Assembly (NCBI GenBank): GCA_001443495.1
Contig: LDXR01000011.1
Location: 43,840 to 107,839 of the forward strand
Source of the DNA: a candidate division NC10 bacterium CSP1-5
Lineage (GTDB): Bacteria > Methylomirabilota > Methylomirabilia > Methylomirabilales > CSP1-5
Length of the DNA stretch: 64,000 nt
Reading direction: 5' to 3'
Shown here: positions 14,923 through 22,902 of the stretch, piece by piece
How positions within the stretch are numbered: the first letter of the stretch is position 1
Layout of the letters: each line of letters begins with the position of its first letter
Notes under the pieces: model-generated
Seen by the model: only the letters and a program-made list of their open reading frames with translations
Database searches by the model: none
Told to the model about the DNA's origin: nothing
Translations under genes and position numbers: made by a program

Positions 14923-17325
14923 CTACTGGCAGATGCAATCAGCGAACCAGGACTTCTTGGTGCGCCGGGTGACCTTGACGGTCACCTTCAGCCCATTCTC
15001 GGGCGACGGGTGATCCGAAGCAAAGACGGCAATCGCGCCCGGGTAGTTGATGTCGGGCATATGGGGTAGGCCCGAGTTACCGTCCACCAAGCACTTGCGG
15101 ATGACGGTCCGGCCGGACTGTGAGTCCTTGCGTTTGAACTCCCGAACGGTGCCCTGGATGACCGTCTCCTCGGTCACTTCGGGCAGGCCGAGGATGACAC
15201 CAGACACCAACTTGGAGAGGCCGGGCTTATCCCGGAGAATATCCAGTACTTCTTCCGGGAAGGCCATGAACACAGACGACGCCCCGGCGTATTTGCTCCG
15301 CATGTCATGGGCCGCGCGCCAGATAGCAGCGCAGGCTAGGGTGTCATCCAGGCCCATCTCGTTCTTCCAGGTGGCGACCTTCTCGGCCCACCACTGGCTG
15401 AAGCGGACGACATCCTGGGGCCACTCCCAGTTGACGCGCTGGGACTCGGCTACGAACATCTTCTGGAGACCGATCGCGGGCCCCAGAACACTGTCCGGCA
15501 CAACCAGGGCCCATCTCTGGAAGTCATGCAGCGGCCGCACAGCCAGGGTATGGCTCAGCATCGCGCTGAGGGCGAGCAGGGTCAGCCTCATGATCTGGAC
15601 GATGGTCCCGTCGTACCAGGAATTGGTAGGAACGGCATTCTTCCGAACAGGATCGTCGCTCTTCAGGTGACCCATCTCGTCCTCGTTCCAGAAGGACGGG
15701 ACGCCGTGCGTGAAGGCCCAGTCGTTGGGCCAGCTCACCCACGGCGGCAGCGTACCGAGCACATTGACCAGCTTGCTCTGGAACCGAGAGAGATCTTGCA
15801 TGAGCTGCTTGGTGTCGACAGACACCTTGAAGAGATCCGTGCCTGCTTTCACCCAGTAATTCAGGGCGTTATCCAGGGCAGCCTCACTCGCATAGCCCAG
15901 GCGGTGGGCCATCTCTTCCCGGTTGGCCGTGACAAACGTCGCAGCCATGAGGTTGACTGCCATGCCGACCACATTCAGCATGGATTTCTCAGCCAACTCA
16001 CCCCGGATGTCCTCGTCCTCCAGCTTCGTGTGAGTCTTGATGAGCTTGGGCGTGGGCTGGAGCCCAAACCCGCTAACCGCCTCCCACAGGCGGGGCAACT
16101 CACTGCAATCGGCGATCAACGCCAGATCGCCGTCGCAATCACCGCCCTGGTCGGCCCAGAACTTCGTATTCACACCGACCGCCTCGCCCTGGGCAAACCA
16201 CTGGGTCACCGAGACCACGATCTCCGCCTTGATGTCCACCAACTTCTTGTCACCCATCTTGATGTCCTTCGTGCACAACACGAAGTCGGCATCGAGGAGA
16301 TCATCGTCAACGATCCCGGCGCAGCCTTTAGCCGAGAAGGGATGGTCACCCATGGAGGTCATGCCATACTGAATGACCTCCATCTGGGCAATCCGCTCCA
16401 TCTCGGCAATCCGCTCCATCTCGGCTTCCACGGTGTTGAGCGTGTTGTTGTTCGCCCGGATGGAGTTCTTGGCATCGATCGGGTAGCGCGTGCTCAGTGT
16501 TTTCCCGTCCACAGCGATGTTGGGGACGTTCGCGGGCACAGTAACCTTCACCGCGTGATTCAGGGGGACCGTCGTGGCCGCCCGGGCCAGGATGTCTGAG
16601 GACACCCTCATGAGCATGTTCGCCACATACGGGTGCTCAGCCATCAACGGCTCGGCTTCGACCAGGTGGCGGCGACCCTGATCGCGGTCGCCTAACTGCC
16701 TCAACATCCACAACCCGGGGTCACCAGCCTCCACCAGGTTGTCACGCAGAAGCGGCTCCAGCTCTTCCTGGATCTCGGATGTCCAGGGAATGCGCTGCCA
16801 CCAGTGCGACGAGTCGCGCGCGGTGCCGAACTTGATCTTGTCGTGTCCGGCATTCATCTTCTCGGCCACCGAGCGTCTCACATACCCGAAGCCGTCCGCC
16901 ACCGGGCCGGCCAGGGTCTGAGTCCCTTCGGGCACGAACTTGATGTGCAGCTCACCCTTCCCGGCCCCATACAGGCCGTTGGCAAGGAACGCCCGACCGA
17001 ATCGGTGGGCGTCCTCACAGCAGTTCAGCAATCCCGTGTCCACCAGCAGGTCACGGGTCAGGCCCACAGTGTATCCGCGCTTGACGCTGCTGCCCCAGGC
17101 CCAGTCACCACGGTACTCGTTGCCGCCGTGGCGGATCGGCCGGCGCAACTCTTCAGCGGTGGGCGCCTTCGCGCCCTCGTACTTCCAGTTCACCATGACG
17201 ATCTTCTCGTCAGGGAACAGGGCGTCGATCGGGCTGTTAGAGAGAATCCTTTCCTCTCCGGTGGGTCGCCCGAAGCGGTCCACCACAACCACCTTACGGG
17301 TAGAGCGAAATGACGTGAACGACAT
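14923..17325 (-). CDS. Two-barrel RNA-polymerase-like protein, 800 aa
   Basis: The key motif is GGDCDGDLALIAD, whose D396-C-D398-G-D400 matches the metal-binding D-x-D-G-D of two-barrel RNA polymerases (cellular beta-prime, YonO, crAss-like phage enzymes, QDE-1). An STRYPID segment about 120 residues earlier fits the conserved Arg-Pro region before that motif, and basic residues in DILARAATTVPLNHAVKV lie where the first barrel would be. At 800 residues it is similar in size to YonO. It would transcribe phage DNA with catalytic Mg2+ held by the three Asp. It is encoded among small leftward genes, has AAAGGAGAACAGCC before its ATG and is followed by hairpins. Whether it is a polymerase, a primase-like relative or a decayed copy is not settled by motifs alone. 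Confidence 0.72.
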   Translation of the reverse strand: MSFTSFRSTRKVVVVDRFGRPTGEERILSNSPIDALFPDEKIVMVNWKYEGAKAPTAEELRRPIRHGGNEYRGDWAWGSSVKRGYTVGLTRDLLVDTGLLNCCEDAHRFGRAFLANGLYGAGKGELHIKFVPEGTQTLAGPVADGFGYVRRSVAEKMNAGHDKIKFGTARDSSHWWQRIPWTSEIQEELEPLLRDNLVEAGDPGLWMLRQLGDRDQGRRHLVEAEPLMAEHPYVANMLMRVSSDILARAATTVPLNHAVKVTVPANVPNIAVDGKTLSTRYPIDAKNSIRANNNTLNTVEAEMERIAEMERIAQMEVIQYGMTSMGDHPFSAKGCAGIVDDDLLDADFVLCTKDIKMGDKKLVDIKAEIVVSVTQWFAQGEAVGVNTKFWADQGGDCDGDLALIADCSELPRLWEAVSGFGLQPTPKLIKTHTKLEDEDIRGELAEKSMLNVVGMAVNLMAATFVTANREEMAHRLGYASEAALDNALNYWVKAGTDLFKVSVDTKQLMQDLSRFQSKLVNVLGTLPPWVSWPNDWAFTHGVPSFWNEDEMGHLKSDDPVRKNAVPTNSWYDGTIVQIMRLTLLALSAMLSHTLAVRPLHDFQRWALVVPDSVLGPAIGLQKMFVAESQRVNWEWPQDVVRFSQWWAEKVATWKNEMGLDDTLACAAIWRAAHDMRSKYAGASSVFMAFPEEVLDILRDKPGLSKLVSGVILGLPEVTEETVIQGTVREFKRKDSQSGRTVIRKCLVDGNSGLPHMPDINYPGAIAVFASDHPSPENGLKVTVKVTRRTKKSWFADCICQ

Positions 17326-17337
17326 GGCTGTTCTCCT

Positions 17338-17475
17338 TTATGTAGGTTGATTCCTGCCTATCAGGTCGTTCAATCGGCTGTAACGCGGCCAAGCGCTGCC
17401 TTTCGGCATGATATGGCACATGCCTCTCTTGCATGTCCAGACACCAGTGGCGTCATTGGAGTGCACAAGAGGCAC
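17338..17475 (-). CDS. Possible 45-aa zinc-finger peptide
   Basis: A GTG at 17475 opens a 45-residue frame with GVWTCKRGMCHIMPKGS and then WPRYSRLND, a CxxxxC pattern and a conserved-looking aromatic tail. The ribosome binding site is weak and internal ATGs (17418, 17406) are alternatives. It fills the gap between two real genes and ends just before the ribosome binding site of the polymerase-like gene. Confidence 0.42.
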   Translation of the reverse strand: MPLVHSNDATGVWTCKRGMCHIMPKGSAWPRYSRLNDLIGRNQPT

Positions 17476-17494
17476 GTGTGTTGTTTTGCTCGTG

Positions 17495-17914
17495 CTAGAA
17501 CGGCAGGACTTCATCTTCCTGGAAGGCTTTAGCCTGCGGCTGCCCATCCAGGAAGAGGGCCACCCAGTTCTCGGCGATCACCTTCAGACCGCCGAGCAGG
17601 ATGTGCTTGCAGATGGGCAGGCCCCGATAGAGAGGCAAGGCACTCCCCTCAACCGGCATCCCGAGCTCCTGGAGCATGTCGAAGTGCTTCATCGAGGACT
17701 CGAAGTCCTCACAGAAGCACATCCGATCCATGAGGTAAGCCTTGCCCTCGTGCACCTGGAACCGAAGGTGCACGTCATACCGCCCACCCGCGCTGGAGAT
17801 GACCTTCAGGTGGACGGCCCGCTTCCTGGCGTCGTACCACAACAACACTGGGAAGGGATCTGACTGCGCCAAGAGGCTAGCGCTCGTCAGACGGACCCGT
17901 ACATACTTATCCAC
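17495..17914 (-). CDS. Hypothetical protein, 139 aa
   Basis: Starts at GTG 17914, with AGGAGG four bases upstream, an optimal site. The protein is soluble, beta-rich at first (YVRVRLTSASLLAQ) and contains three cysteines (CFCEDF and a later CKH). No family recognised. Expression should be efficient given the site. Confidence 0.68.
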   Translation of the reverse strand: MDKYVRVRLTSASLLAQSDPFPVLLWYDARKRAVHLKVISSAGGRYDVHLRFQVHEGKAYLMDRMCFCEDFESSMKHFDMLQELGMPVEGSALPLYRGLPICKHILLGGLKVIAENWVALFLDGQPQAKAFQEDEVLPF

Positions 17915-17922
17915 TGTTCCTC

Positions 17923-18417
17923 CTATCGCACTCTGTAGAGGGTCTCCTCACCCATACCGCGGGCGAGGTCGGGATCGGGGCAAGCCCGGAGGATGCGGCG
18001 GTGCATCTCTTTGCTGGATGGCAAGTCGAGAGGCCGCTCCTCGTTGATGGCTTCCCGGAGGCGGCCCAAGGTCTCGGAGGCACCGTACATGCCGCACATA
18101 TCCATGACCATCCAGCGGAACTCCACATTAGCCTCAGAGACCCAGATGTGATACAGCTCCCGAACTTCTGGGGTGTTGCCGAATTGGACATAGAAGTCCT
18201 CACGGCACACGCCGGCATACTCATCACCCGTGCATATCTCGGCATCGTGCCCGCCCATGACACCGCAGATGGGGCACTCATCCCCTTCCTGGGAGCTCGG
18301 CTCGTAATACTCCCGCAAGTCCAGCTCGTAGAAGGGGTTGCGATTGCGGACGATCAGCTCATGGATAGCAACAAGCAGAGCTGCAACACAGAACCAGAAC
18401 AACGGATTGTGTAACAT
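17923..18417 (-). CDS. Membrane-anchored Cys-rich protein, 164 aa
   Basis: The N-terminus MLHNPLFWFCVAALLVAIHE is a membrane anchor. A CPICGVMGGHDAEIC cluster around residue 50 suggests zinc binding, followed by a helical soluble domain. AGAAAGGAG precedes the ATG. The gene is headed by the first of three related hairpin leaders (18441-18517). Function unknown. Confidence 0.68.
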   Translation of the reverse strand: MLHNPLFWFCVAALLVAIHELIVRNRNPFYELDLREYYEPSSQEGDECPICGVMGGHDAEICTGDEYAGVCREDFYVQFGNTPEVRELYHIWVSEANVEFRWMVMDMCGMYGASETLGRLREAINEERPLDLPSSKEMHRRILRACPDPDLARGMGEETLYRVR

Positions 18418-18440
18418 GGCTACTACTCCTTTCTGTTTGC

Positions 18441-18517
18441 CTGGGCTCTAGTCCCAGAAGCAGACCAGAGCCGCCCTCGCAGGAGAGTGGCTCTGGTCTG
18501 CTCCCATGAGGGAGCAG
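18441..18517 (-). promoter_or_regulatory. Covarying hairpin leader, copy A
   Basis: Three stems stand in a row: 18441-18445 with 18453-18457 around loop ACTAGAG (minus strand), 18460-18472 with 18489-18501 (13 bp), and an 8-bp CTGCTCCC/GGGAGCAG stem that shares bases with the second. The shared bases mean stems two and three exclude each other, as in attenuators. It precedes the ribosome binding site of the 164-aa gene. Confidence 0.65.
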
Positions 18518-18549
18518 GGGTGAAGCGATATTTGGTTGTCTATAGCTTG

Positions 18550-18819
18550 CTACTTATTGGGGTCAGGGACGGGTGTAGCAACCAGGGCTTCGGCCTGCTG
18601 CTTGCCCTGATTGAGTGTCTTGTTGAGAGACTCAGCAGCATCTCTCTTGGCCTCAACGCACGCCTTGAGTGTGTCCGCATCCGGATCAGCCCCATCGTTG
18701 GCGGCCTTGTACTCCCGGATACAGGAGGTCGTCCAGCCTGCCTCTTTCGAGGCATCACAGGCCGTGAAGGCCAGCATCAGCCCGACCAGCACCAGCACGA
18801 AGATGATCTTGTGAGACAT
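18550..18819 (-). CDS. Small lipoprotein, 89 aa
   Basis: MSHKIIFVLVLVGLMLAFTAC is a signal peptide ending in a lipobox (F-T-A-C), so the mature protein would be lipid-anchored at Cys21. The rest is helical and charged with two more cysteines. AAAAGGAGAAACCC precedes ATG 18819. It could be a superinfection-exclusion or cell-surface lipoprotein, or an outer spanin-type subunit, though no partner is evident. Confidence 0.75.
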   Translation of the reverse strand: MSHKIIFVLVLVGLMLAFTACDASKEAGWTTSCIREYKAANDGADPDADTLKACVEAKRDAAESLNKTLNQGKQQAEALVATPVPDPNK

Positions 18820-18839
18820 GGGTTTCTCCTTTTCTCTGC

Positions 18840-18912
18840 TTCGGGCTCTAGTCCCGAAAGGCAGAGGCTTGGATACCGTGATACCCAAGCCTCTGCCTTC
18901 CCGGAGGGGAAG
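18840..18912 (-). promoter_or_regulatory. Covarying hairpin leader, copy B
   Basis: Same layout as copy A with different stem bases: TTCGGG/CCCGAA around the identical ACTAGAG loop (18840-18858), a 13-bp stem pairing 18860-18872 with 18885-18897, and a CTTCCC/GGGAAG stem at 18897-18912. Loop conserved, stems changed in pairs: this is direct covariation. It heads the lipoprotein gene. Confidence 0.68.
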
Positions 18913-18930
18913 ACAGAAGTAGATTGACGA

Positions 18931-19125
18931 CTACTTGCCGCCCTTGCTGGCAGCCATGTAGAGCTTGCCCAGCTTGACCTGAGCCTGGATGGTGAGGCGG
19001 TCGCTGTAAAGAGCGGCCTGGTAGCATGCCTCAGTCAGCCAGTGTAGGTGCAGGCCGATGGCCTTGCTCATGCGTTGCTCCCAGATGGTAGCGTAGTCGT
19101 TGGTGTAGCCTTTCGGGTACGTCAT
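18931..19125 (-). CDS. Small hypothetical protein, 64 aa
   Basis: ATG 19125 (MTYPKGYTNDYATIWEQ) follows AAAAGGAGAATCACC. The peptide is helical and amphipathic with several aromatic residues, and ends AASKGGK. No family recognised. It is flanked by hairpin leaders on both sides. Confidence 0.62.
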   Translation of the reverse strand: MTYPKGYTNDYATIWEQRMSKAIGLHLHWLTEACYQAALYSDRLTIQAQVKLGKLYMAASKGGK

Positions 19126-19146
19126 GGTGATTCTCCTTTTCTCTGC

Positions 19147-19229
19147 TCTGGGCTCTAGTCCCAGAAAGCAGAGCAGGCCCATCCTCCTCCGAGAGAATGA
19201 GCCTGCTCTGCCTTCCTGGAAGAAGGCAG
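19147..19229 (-). promoter_or_regulatory. Covarying hairpin leader, copy C
   Basis: Third copy of the layout: TCTGGG/CCCAGA around loop ACTAGAG (19147-19165), an 11-bp stem pairing 19068+100 region bases 19168-19178 with 19201-19211, and an 8-bp CTGCCTTC/GAAGGCAG stem at 19208-19229 sharing bases with the second. It heads the 64-aa gene. Looser relatives without the ACTAGAG loop occur near 19,460-19,520 and 19,810-19,870. Confidence 0.66.
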
Positions 19230-19240
19230 ATATTCGATTG

Positions 19241-19432
19241 TTAGCGAGCAACGAGGGAGCGATAGCGAGCCGGGACATCCCCTAGGCTGACCTTGCCTGA
19301 GATCCACGCCTGTCTCCAGGCTTCGGCCTCAGACTGAGGCTGGTAGCTGGGTCTTGGGTTGCTCTCCATCATACGTTCGTATGCTCTCCGAGTAGCTTCT
19401 GAAGCTACCCGGTCCTGGATAACTGTACGCAT
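19241..19432 (-). CDS. Small hypothetical protein, 63 aa
   Basis: ATG 19432 is chosen because AAAGGAG lies 8 bases upstream; two upstream ATGs lack this. The protein has an Arg-rich helix (VASEATRRAYERMME) and a Trp-rich patch (AEAWRQAWISGK). Unrecognised. Confidence 0.62.
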   Translation of the reverse strand: MRTVIQDRVASEATRRAYERMMESNPRPSYQPQSEAEAWRQAWISGKVSLGDVPARYRSLVAR

Positions 19433-19536
19433 GACTCTTTCTCCTTTATGCGACATGGGTTTACCGGGCTTGAGACCGGTATGCCGCATTAGAGCTAAGC
19501 CTATGGCCTAGCCCCTCTCTGCGATATTCAGTTGTT

Positions 19537-19782
19537 TTACAGATTGCCGAGATAGGCCGCAATAGCGAACAGCGCCGGGTTGGCGATGTCCTTCTCTGCG
19601 GCCAACTGGCGCAGTTCAAGAGCGGCGGCATGGCACACCCGCTGCTCAACCTGGATGGTGGGCTGCCCTGCCTGCAGGGCATACCGACCGATACCCCAAG
19701 CAGACGGTTGCGCCTTGCCCACGAAGTCCATCAGTTTCGCGGCCTCGATTGTCCTGATCTCGACATGGTTGATCTGCAACAT
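19537..19782 (-). CDS. Small hypothetical protein, 81 aa
   Basis: Begins MLQINHVEIRTIEAAKL with AAAGGAGAACAGCC upstream, the same site as the polymerase-like gene. It is a soluble, helical, Ala-rich protein. No family recognised. Confidence 0.63.
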   Translation of the reverse strand: MLQINHVEIRTIEAAKLMDFVGKAQPSAWGIGRYALQAGQPTIQVEQRVCHAAALELRQLAAEKDIANPALFAIAAYLGNL

Positions 19783-19882
19783 GGCTGTTCTCCTTTCCAG
19801 GATTCTTGGTATAGCCTTTCGGCTGAATCCCAGAGGGCGAGGGACACAACCTTTCGGTTGCCCCTCTGCCTCTGCTATTCAG

Positions 19883-19990
19883 TTAGAAGCCCATCGTGAA
19901 CAGTTGCCCGATGATGACGCCTGCGCCACCACCAGCCAGAATGAACACGGCGGCCACGACCAACAGAATGAACGAACCAACCTGTGACAT
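19883..19990 (-). CDS. 35-aa single-pass membrane peptide
   Basis: ATG 19990 opens MSQVGSFILLVVAAVFILAG and then GGGAGVIIGQ, one long Gly-kinked membrane helix. AAAGGAGAAAGTGTC precedes it. First gene of the leftward operon from the promoter at 20,056-20,084. Function unknown. Confidence 0.58.
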   Translation of the reverse strand: MSQVGSFILLVVAAVFILAGGGAGVIIGQLFTMGF

Positions 19991-20055
19991 GACACTTTCT
20001 CCTTTCCTGGATGTGGACAGAAAGCCCTATACTTCACTAAAAGGCCATCTGTTCT

Positions 20056-20084
20056 TATATATTTCTCCCTTTTCCGGCGGCCAA
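20056..20084 (-). promoter_or_regulatory. Probable promoter of the leftward small-gene operon
   Basis: On the minus strand TTGGCC (20084-20079), a 17-base spacer and TATATA (20061-20056) form a plausible sigma-70 promoter about 60 bases upstream of the first gene. It lies in the divergent gap between leftward and rightward blocks. Confidence 0.55.
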
Positions 20085-20159
20085 GTTGTATGCGTGGGTG
20101 AGGCCGAGAAGGGTGGGGAGTGGTAGAATAGGGGGACTCTGTAAGAGGAGGTGTGAGGG

Positions 20160-20339
20160 ATGGTGACCGAAGAGAGTTTGAGGCCGTTGGGGGTGGGGGA
20201 GTTGAGGGCGCTGATAGAGAGGGCGTCGATGATGAGAGCGAACGCGCCAAGGCGTCTGGTGGCGCAGTGGGACGAGTGGATACGGGTGACGGAAGCGTTG
20301 GTAGCCCTGATGGAGCAGGTGGGGTGGGGTGGGGGATGA
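20160..20339 (+). CDS. Small hypothetical protein at start of virion operon, 59 aa
   Basis: GAGGAGG lies 8 bases before ATG 20160. The peptide is helical (VGELRALIERASMMRANAP) with several Trp and ends in a Gly run. Its stop overlaps the next start by ATGA. Position, first in the rightward virion block just ahead of terminase, is where small terminase subunits often lie, but no such fold is visible. Confidence 0.62.
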   Translation: MVTEESLRPLGVGELRALIERASMMRANAPRRLVAQWDEWIRVTEALVALMEQVGWGGG

Positions 20340-20605
20340 GGCCAGTGGCTTTTGGGTTAGCGAACAAGGTCTTGTTTCCAAGCAGTCACAGTTACTCGGA
20401 GAGGGTAGGGGGAGTGGTGCCGCTGGCAGTATGGTCAGATGGGGAGCAGTGCGTATCCTGCTGGCGGCTGAGTTTGCGAGAAAGGCTATCGGCTCTAGTA
20501 TTTGGGCGGGTGTGGTTAGCACTGTTGTCGGGCTGGACACAGCCGCCTGCGTACATTCAGGCAAGTCGAGAATATCTCAAGGAGGGGCAAGATGCAGCAG
20601 CATGA
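20336..20605 (+). CDS. Conserved-type phage protein, 89 aa
   Basis: The segment CWRLSLRERLSALVFGRVWLA followed by TQPPAYIQASREYL has the look of a widespread small phage protein of unknown role (Trp-Arg-x-Ser-x-x-Glu-Arg-Leu motif, then a Pro-Pro). I know the pattern from phages with terminase nearby but no name for it. Coupled by ATGA to the gene before and overlapping the next by 14 bases. Confidence 0.68.
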   Translation: MRPVAFGLANKVLFPSSHSYSERVGGVVPLAVWSDGEQCVSCWRLSLRERLSALVFGRVWLALLSGWTQPPAYIQASREYLKEGQDAAA

Positions 20606-20861
20606 CCAGATGGCTAAACAGACACACATGCAGGAGGTACTGGTTAAGCTGGATGTGAGCCTGGAGCAACTCCAGAAGGGTCTGGGGAGACTGGAGGGGC
20701 GGCTGTCGGGCGTCATGCGGCCGATGATGGAGGCGCCGACGCTCAGGGAGCAGTCGAATGGGGTGTATGTGGCGTTGGCAAACCAGTTTCAGGAACGGGT
20801 CACGCGCCTGGAGGAGTTGGTAAGGCAGGTTGAGAGTATAACGGAGGCTCTCGAGGTATGA
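20592..20861 (+). CDS. Coiled-coil protein, 89 aa
   Basis: AAGGAGGGG precedes ATG 20592. Almost the whole protein is predicted coiled coil: heptads run through VLVKLDVSLEQLQKGLGRLE and again through FQERVTRLEELVRQVESIT. It ends in ATGA overlap with the next gene. It may be a small terminase-like or packaging accessory; the fold alone does not decide. Confidence 0.66.
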   Translation: MQQHDQMAKQTHMQEVLVKLDVSLEQLQKGLGRLEGRLSGVMRPMMEAPTLREQSNGVYVALANQFQERVTRLEELVRQVESITEALEV

Positions 20862-21046
20862 GTGACGGATTTCGGGACAAGCTGACGGTGTTGCTGAACG
20901 AGAACAGCATGGAGAATCGGTCGGACACGCCGGACTTCATCCTGGCGCAGTTTCTAATTAGCTGTCTGGACGCCTTTGATGAGGCGGTCTCCAGACGCAC
21001 GGAATGGTGGGGCAAGACTCCACCTGTAGGGAAGGGGGATGGATGA
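20858..21046 (+). CDS. Small hypothetical protein before terminase, 62 aa
   Basis: Begins MSDGFRDKLTVLLNENSMEN; the LAQFLISCLDAFDEAV segment is helical. ATGA overlaps on both sides tie it to the coiled-coil gene and terminase. Unrecognised; its constant place beside terminase suggests a packaging accessory. Confidence 0.65.
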   Translation: MSDGFRDKLTVLLNENSMENRSDTPDFILAQFLISCLDAFDEAVSRRTEWWGKTPPVGKGDG

Positions 21047-22902
21047 GGGCGGACGAGAGGGCGTTATCGAGGTGGATGAAGCGATTTGAGTCGCTGGCGG
21101 AGCCGTCAGACATGCGGGTATTGAAGGAGGCACGCGACGGTGACCTGAATGTGCTGACGAACTACTACATGCGCTTGCCAGGCGGGGGGACTCGCTGGCG
21201 GGCGGAAGGGGGTGAGACTGGCCATTACCGGTCTCTTTTTGAGTACGGTCAGTTGCACGAGATGTGGGTACAGGCGGGCCGGCCGGAGCAGGAGATGAAA
21301 CTGGAGGTCGAGGGGTTTGGCCTCATGCGTATTGAGACGCGCTGGACAGAGCTGGCTGAGCCAGACTTCTTGTATCCGCATGGGTATCTCTTTTTGCCGT
21401 GGGTGATACAGAATGGGTTGATCGATCCGAGTGTGGCGGTCGTGCTGGCCATCACGGGGACCGGGACGAGCAAGACGAGTGCGGTAGCCGTGGCGGGCCT
21501 GGGGTGCTGTGCGTTGTATCCGGGCTTCCGGTTCCTGAACGTGGCGCCCACCGAGAATCAGGCCGTATTGATGGTGGAAGAGTTGACAAAGTGGTGCACC
21601 GATACGCCCTTCACGAAATTTGTAGAGATGACTCGTGGGGGCGAGTTGTTTGTCTCAAAGCCACACCCGACCGTGGTGATTCGGAGTCCCTTTGGGCCGC
21701 AATATGAGAGCCGGTTTGTGTGTCAAACGATTGGGCGAGATGGCACAGCGCAGAACATTACCGGGAAGAATGTGGATTGGCTGAATGTGGACGAGGTGCA
21801 GTACCTCATGGGTATTGTGGCCGCTTTGGGAACACTCATGACCCGTTCGCGCGGACAACGGGCGAATGGTGAGGATATGTGGTCGAAACTGACCATGCTG
21901 ACGAACCCACCCGAAGACGGGATGTTGAATCCTGAGTTGGAAGTGCTCAAAGGACGCATCAGGACGCTGGCCGAGAAGAACGATCCTTTGGTGAAGGCAC
22001 GCTACGTGGAGGGGATTCACCGAGACGCGAACGTCTACATCACCGATCGGCAGAAGGCATTTCATGGGGCCTTGCTATCTGAGGCCGAGCAGAGGCGTTG
22101 GTTGGGTGGGGATACGAACTCCTCGAGCCTGAATCGGCTATTGCCAGAAGTGCTTTTCAATCGGTGCCACGATGAAGAGATGGATAAGGACTTACTGGCC
22201 GAGCGGATCCCGTCTGAGAGTCGAGGGGAAATGGGCGTCATCCGGTATCGAGTGCCGCCAATTGCGCGACATAGCTACATTGTGGTGGGCGATCCGGGAA
22301 AGTCGTATCCGGCCCAGCTGAGTGACCAGAATGTGCCGACCGTATTGGCGCTTGATTTGACGACCTTCATGGTGAAACCAATCCCGTTAGTCTATTTTGG
22401 GATGCTGGATGGGGATGGGACTTACGATCCGTGGCTGAGCGCGTTCAAGCAGTGCATGGATGATTACGCAGCCATGGGCTATTACGACGCGACCAATCTG
22501 GGACTGACCGGGTTCGAGGACAGTGGTGTTTTCGCTAGCTATCAGACTGTGCCGGTCACGTTTGCCGGTAACAACAAAGCCTGGGCTCGGTCTCTATTTA
22601 CGCTCTTGGCGCAAGATAGTCATTTTGCCTGGCCGAAGCTGACCGCTCTTTGGTATCAAGGCGGCGTTTACCGGGAAAAGGGGCCGGGGCACGATAAGTT
22701 GTCCGATGACGTGATTGCCTCTTTGTTTGTATACTGCTTGGCGGTCAGGTACGAAGGGACTCTTTGGAGTAGGGTGGTCGATAAGTTCAGGATCAACGAA
22801 GATCTGAAACCCATGCCGGCCAGTGATGACGAAGAGATGGTGAGGCTGCCGAGAAGCTCCTATCGAGGAGCACGAACACAGACCCGGAGGGATCGGCGAT
22901 GA
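21043..22902 (+). CDS. terL: Terminase large subunit
   Basis: This is the motor that packages DNA into the procapsid and cuts it. The ATPase half has Walker A ITGTGTSKTSA (about residue 150) and Walker B WLNVDEVQ (about 250). The nuclease half shows VVGDPGKS (about 413), YYDATN and a late DKLSDDVIASL, the three acidic sites of the RNase H-like domain. ATG 21043 overlaps the upstream stop; a longer frame from 21004 is a shadow. At 619 residues it is a normal length. The Walker A is the GxGxSKT variant. Confidence 0.93.
   Translation: MRADERALSRWMKRFESLAEPSDMRVLKEARDGDLNVLTNYYMRLPGGGTRWRAEGGETGHYRSLFEYGQLHEMWVQAGRPEQEMKLEVEGFGLMRIETRWTELAEPDFLYPHGYLFLPWVIQNGLIDPSVAVVLAITGTGTSKTSAVAVAGLGCCALYPGFRFLNVAPTENQAVLMVEELTKWCTDTPFTKFVEMTRGGELFVSKPHPTVVIRSPFGPQYESRFVCQTIGRDGTAQNITGKNVDWLNVDEVQYLMGIVAALGTLMTRSRGQRANGEDMWSKLTMLTNPPEDGMLNPELEVLKGRIRTLAEKNDPLVKARYVEGIHRDANVYITDRQKAFHGALLSEAEQRRWLGGDTNSSSLNRLLPEVLFNRCHDEEMDKDLLAERIPSESRGEMGVIRYRVPPIARHSYIVVGDPGKSYPAQLSDQNVPTVLALDLTTFMVKPIPLVYFGMLDGDGTYDPWLSAFKQCMDDYAAMGYYDATNLGLTGFEDSGVFASYQTVPVTFAGNNKAWARSLFTLLAQDSHFAWPKLTALWYQGGVYREKGPGHDKLSDDVIASLFVYCLAVRYEGTLWSRVVDKFRINEDLKPMPASDDEEMVRLPRSSYRGARTQTRRDRR

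Noticed and set aside
15526..16599. A 357-codon plus-strand frame
   Set aside because: It lies antisense to the polymerase-like gene. Its His- and Leu-rich composition is typical of an antisense shadow.
18441..19870. CRISPR array in the repeated hairpin region
   Set aside because: The repeated units differ in stem sequence, are not regularly spaced and have genes between them. They are leader hairpins, not spacers. I see no CRISPR array anywhere in the window.
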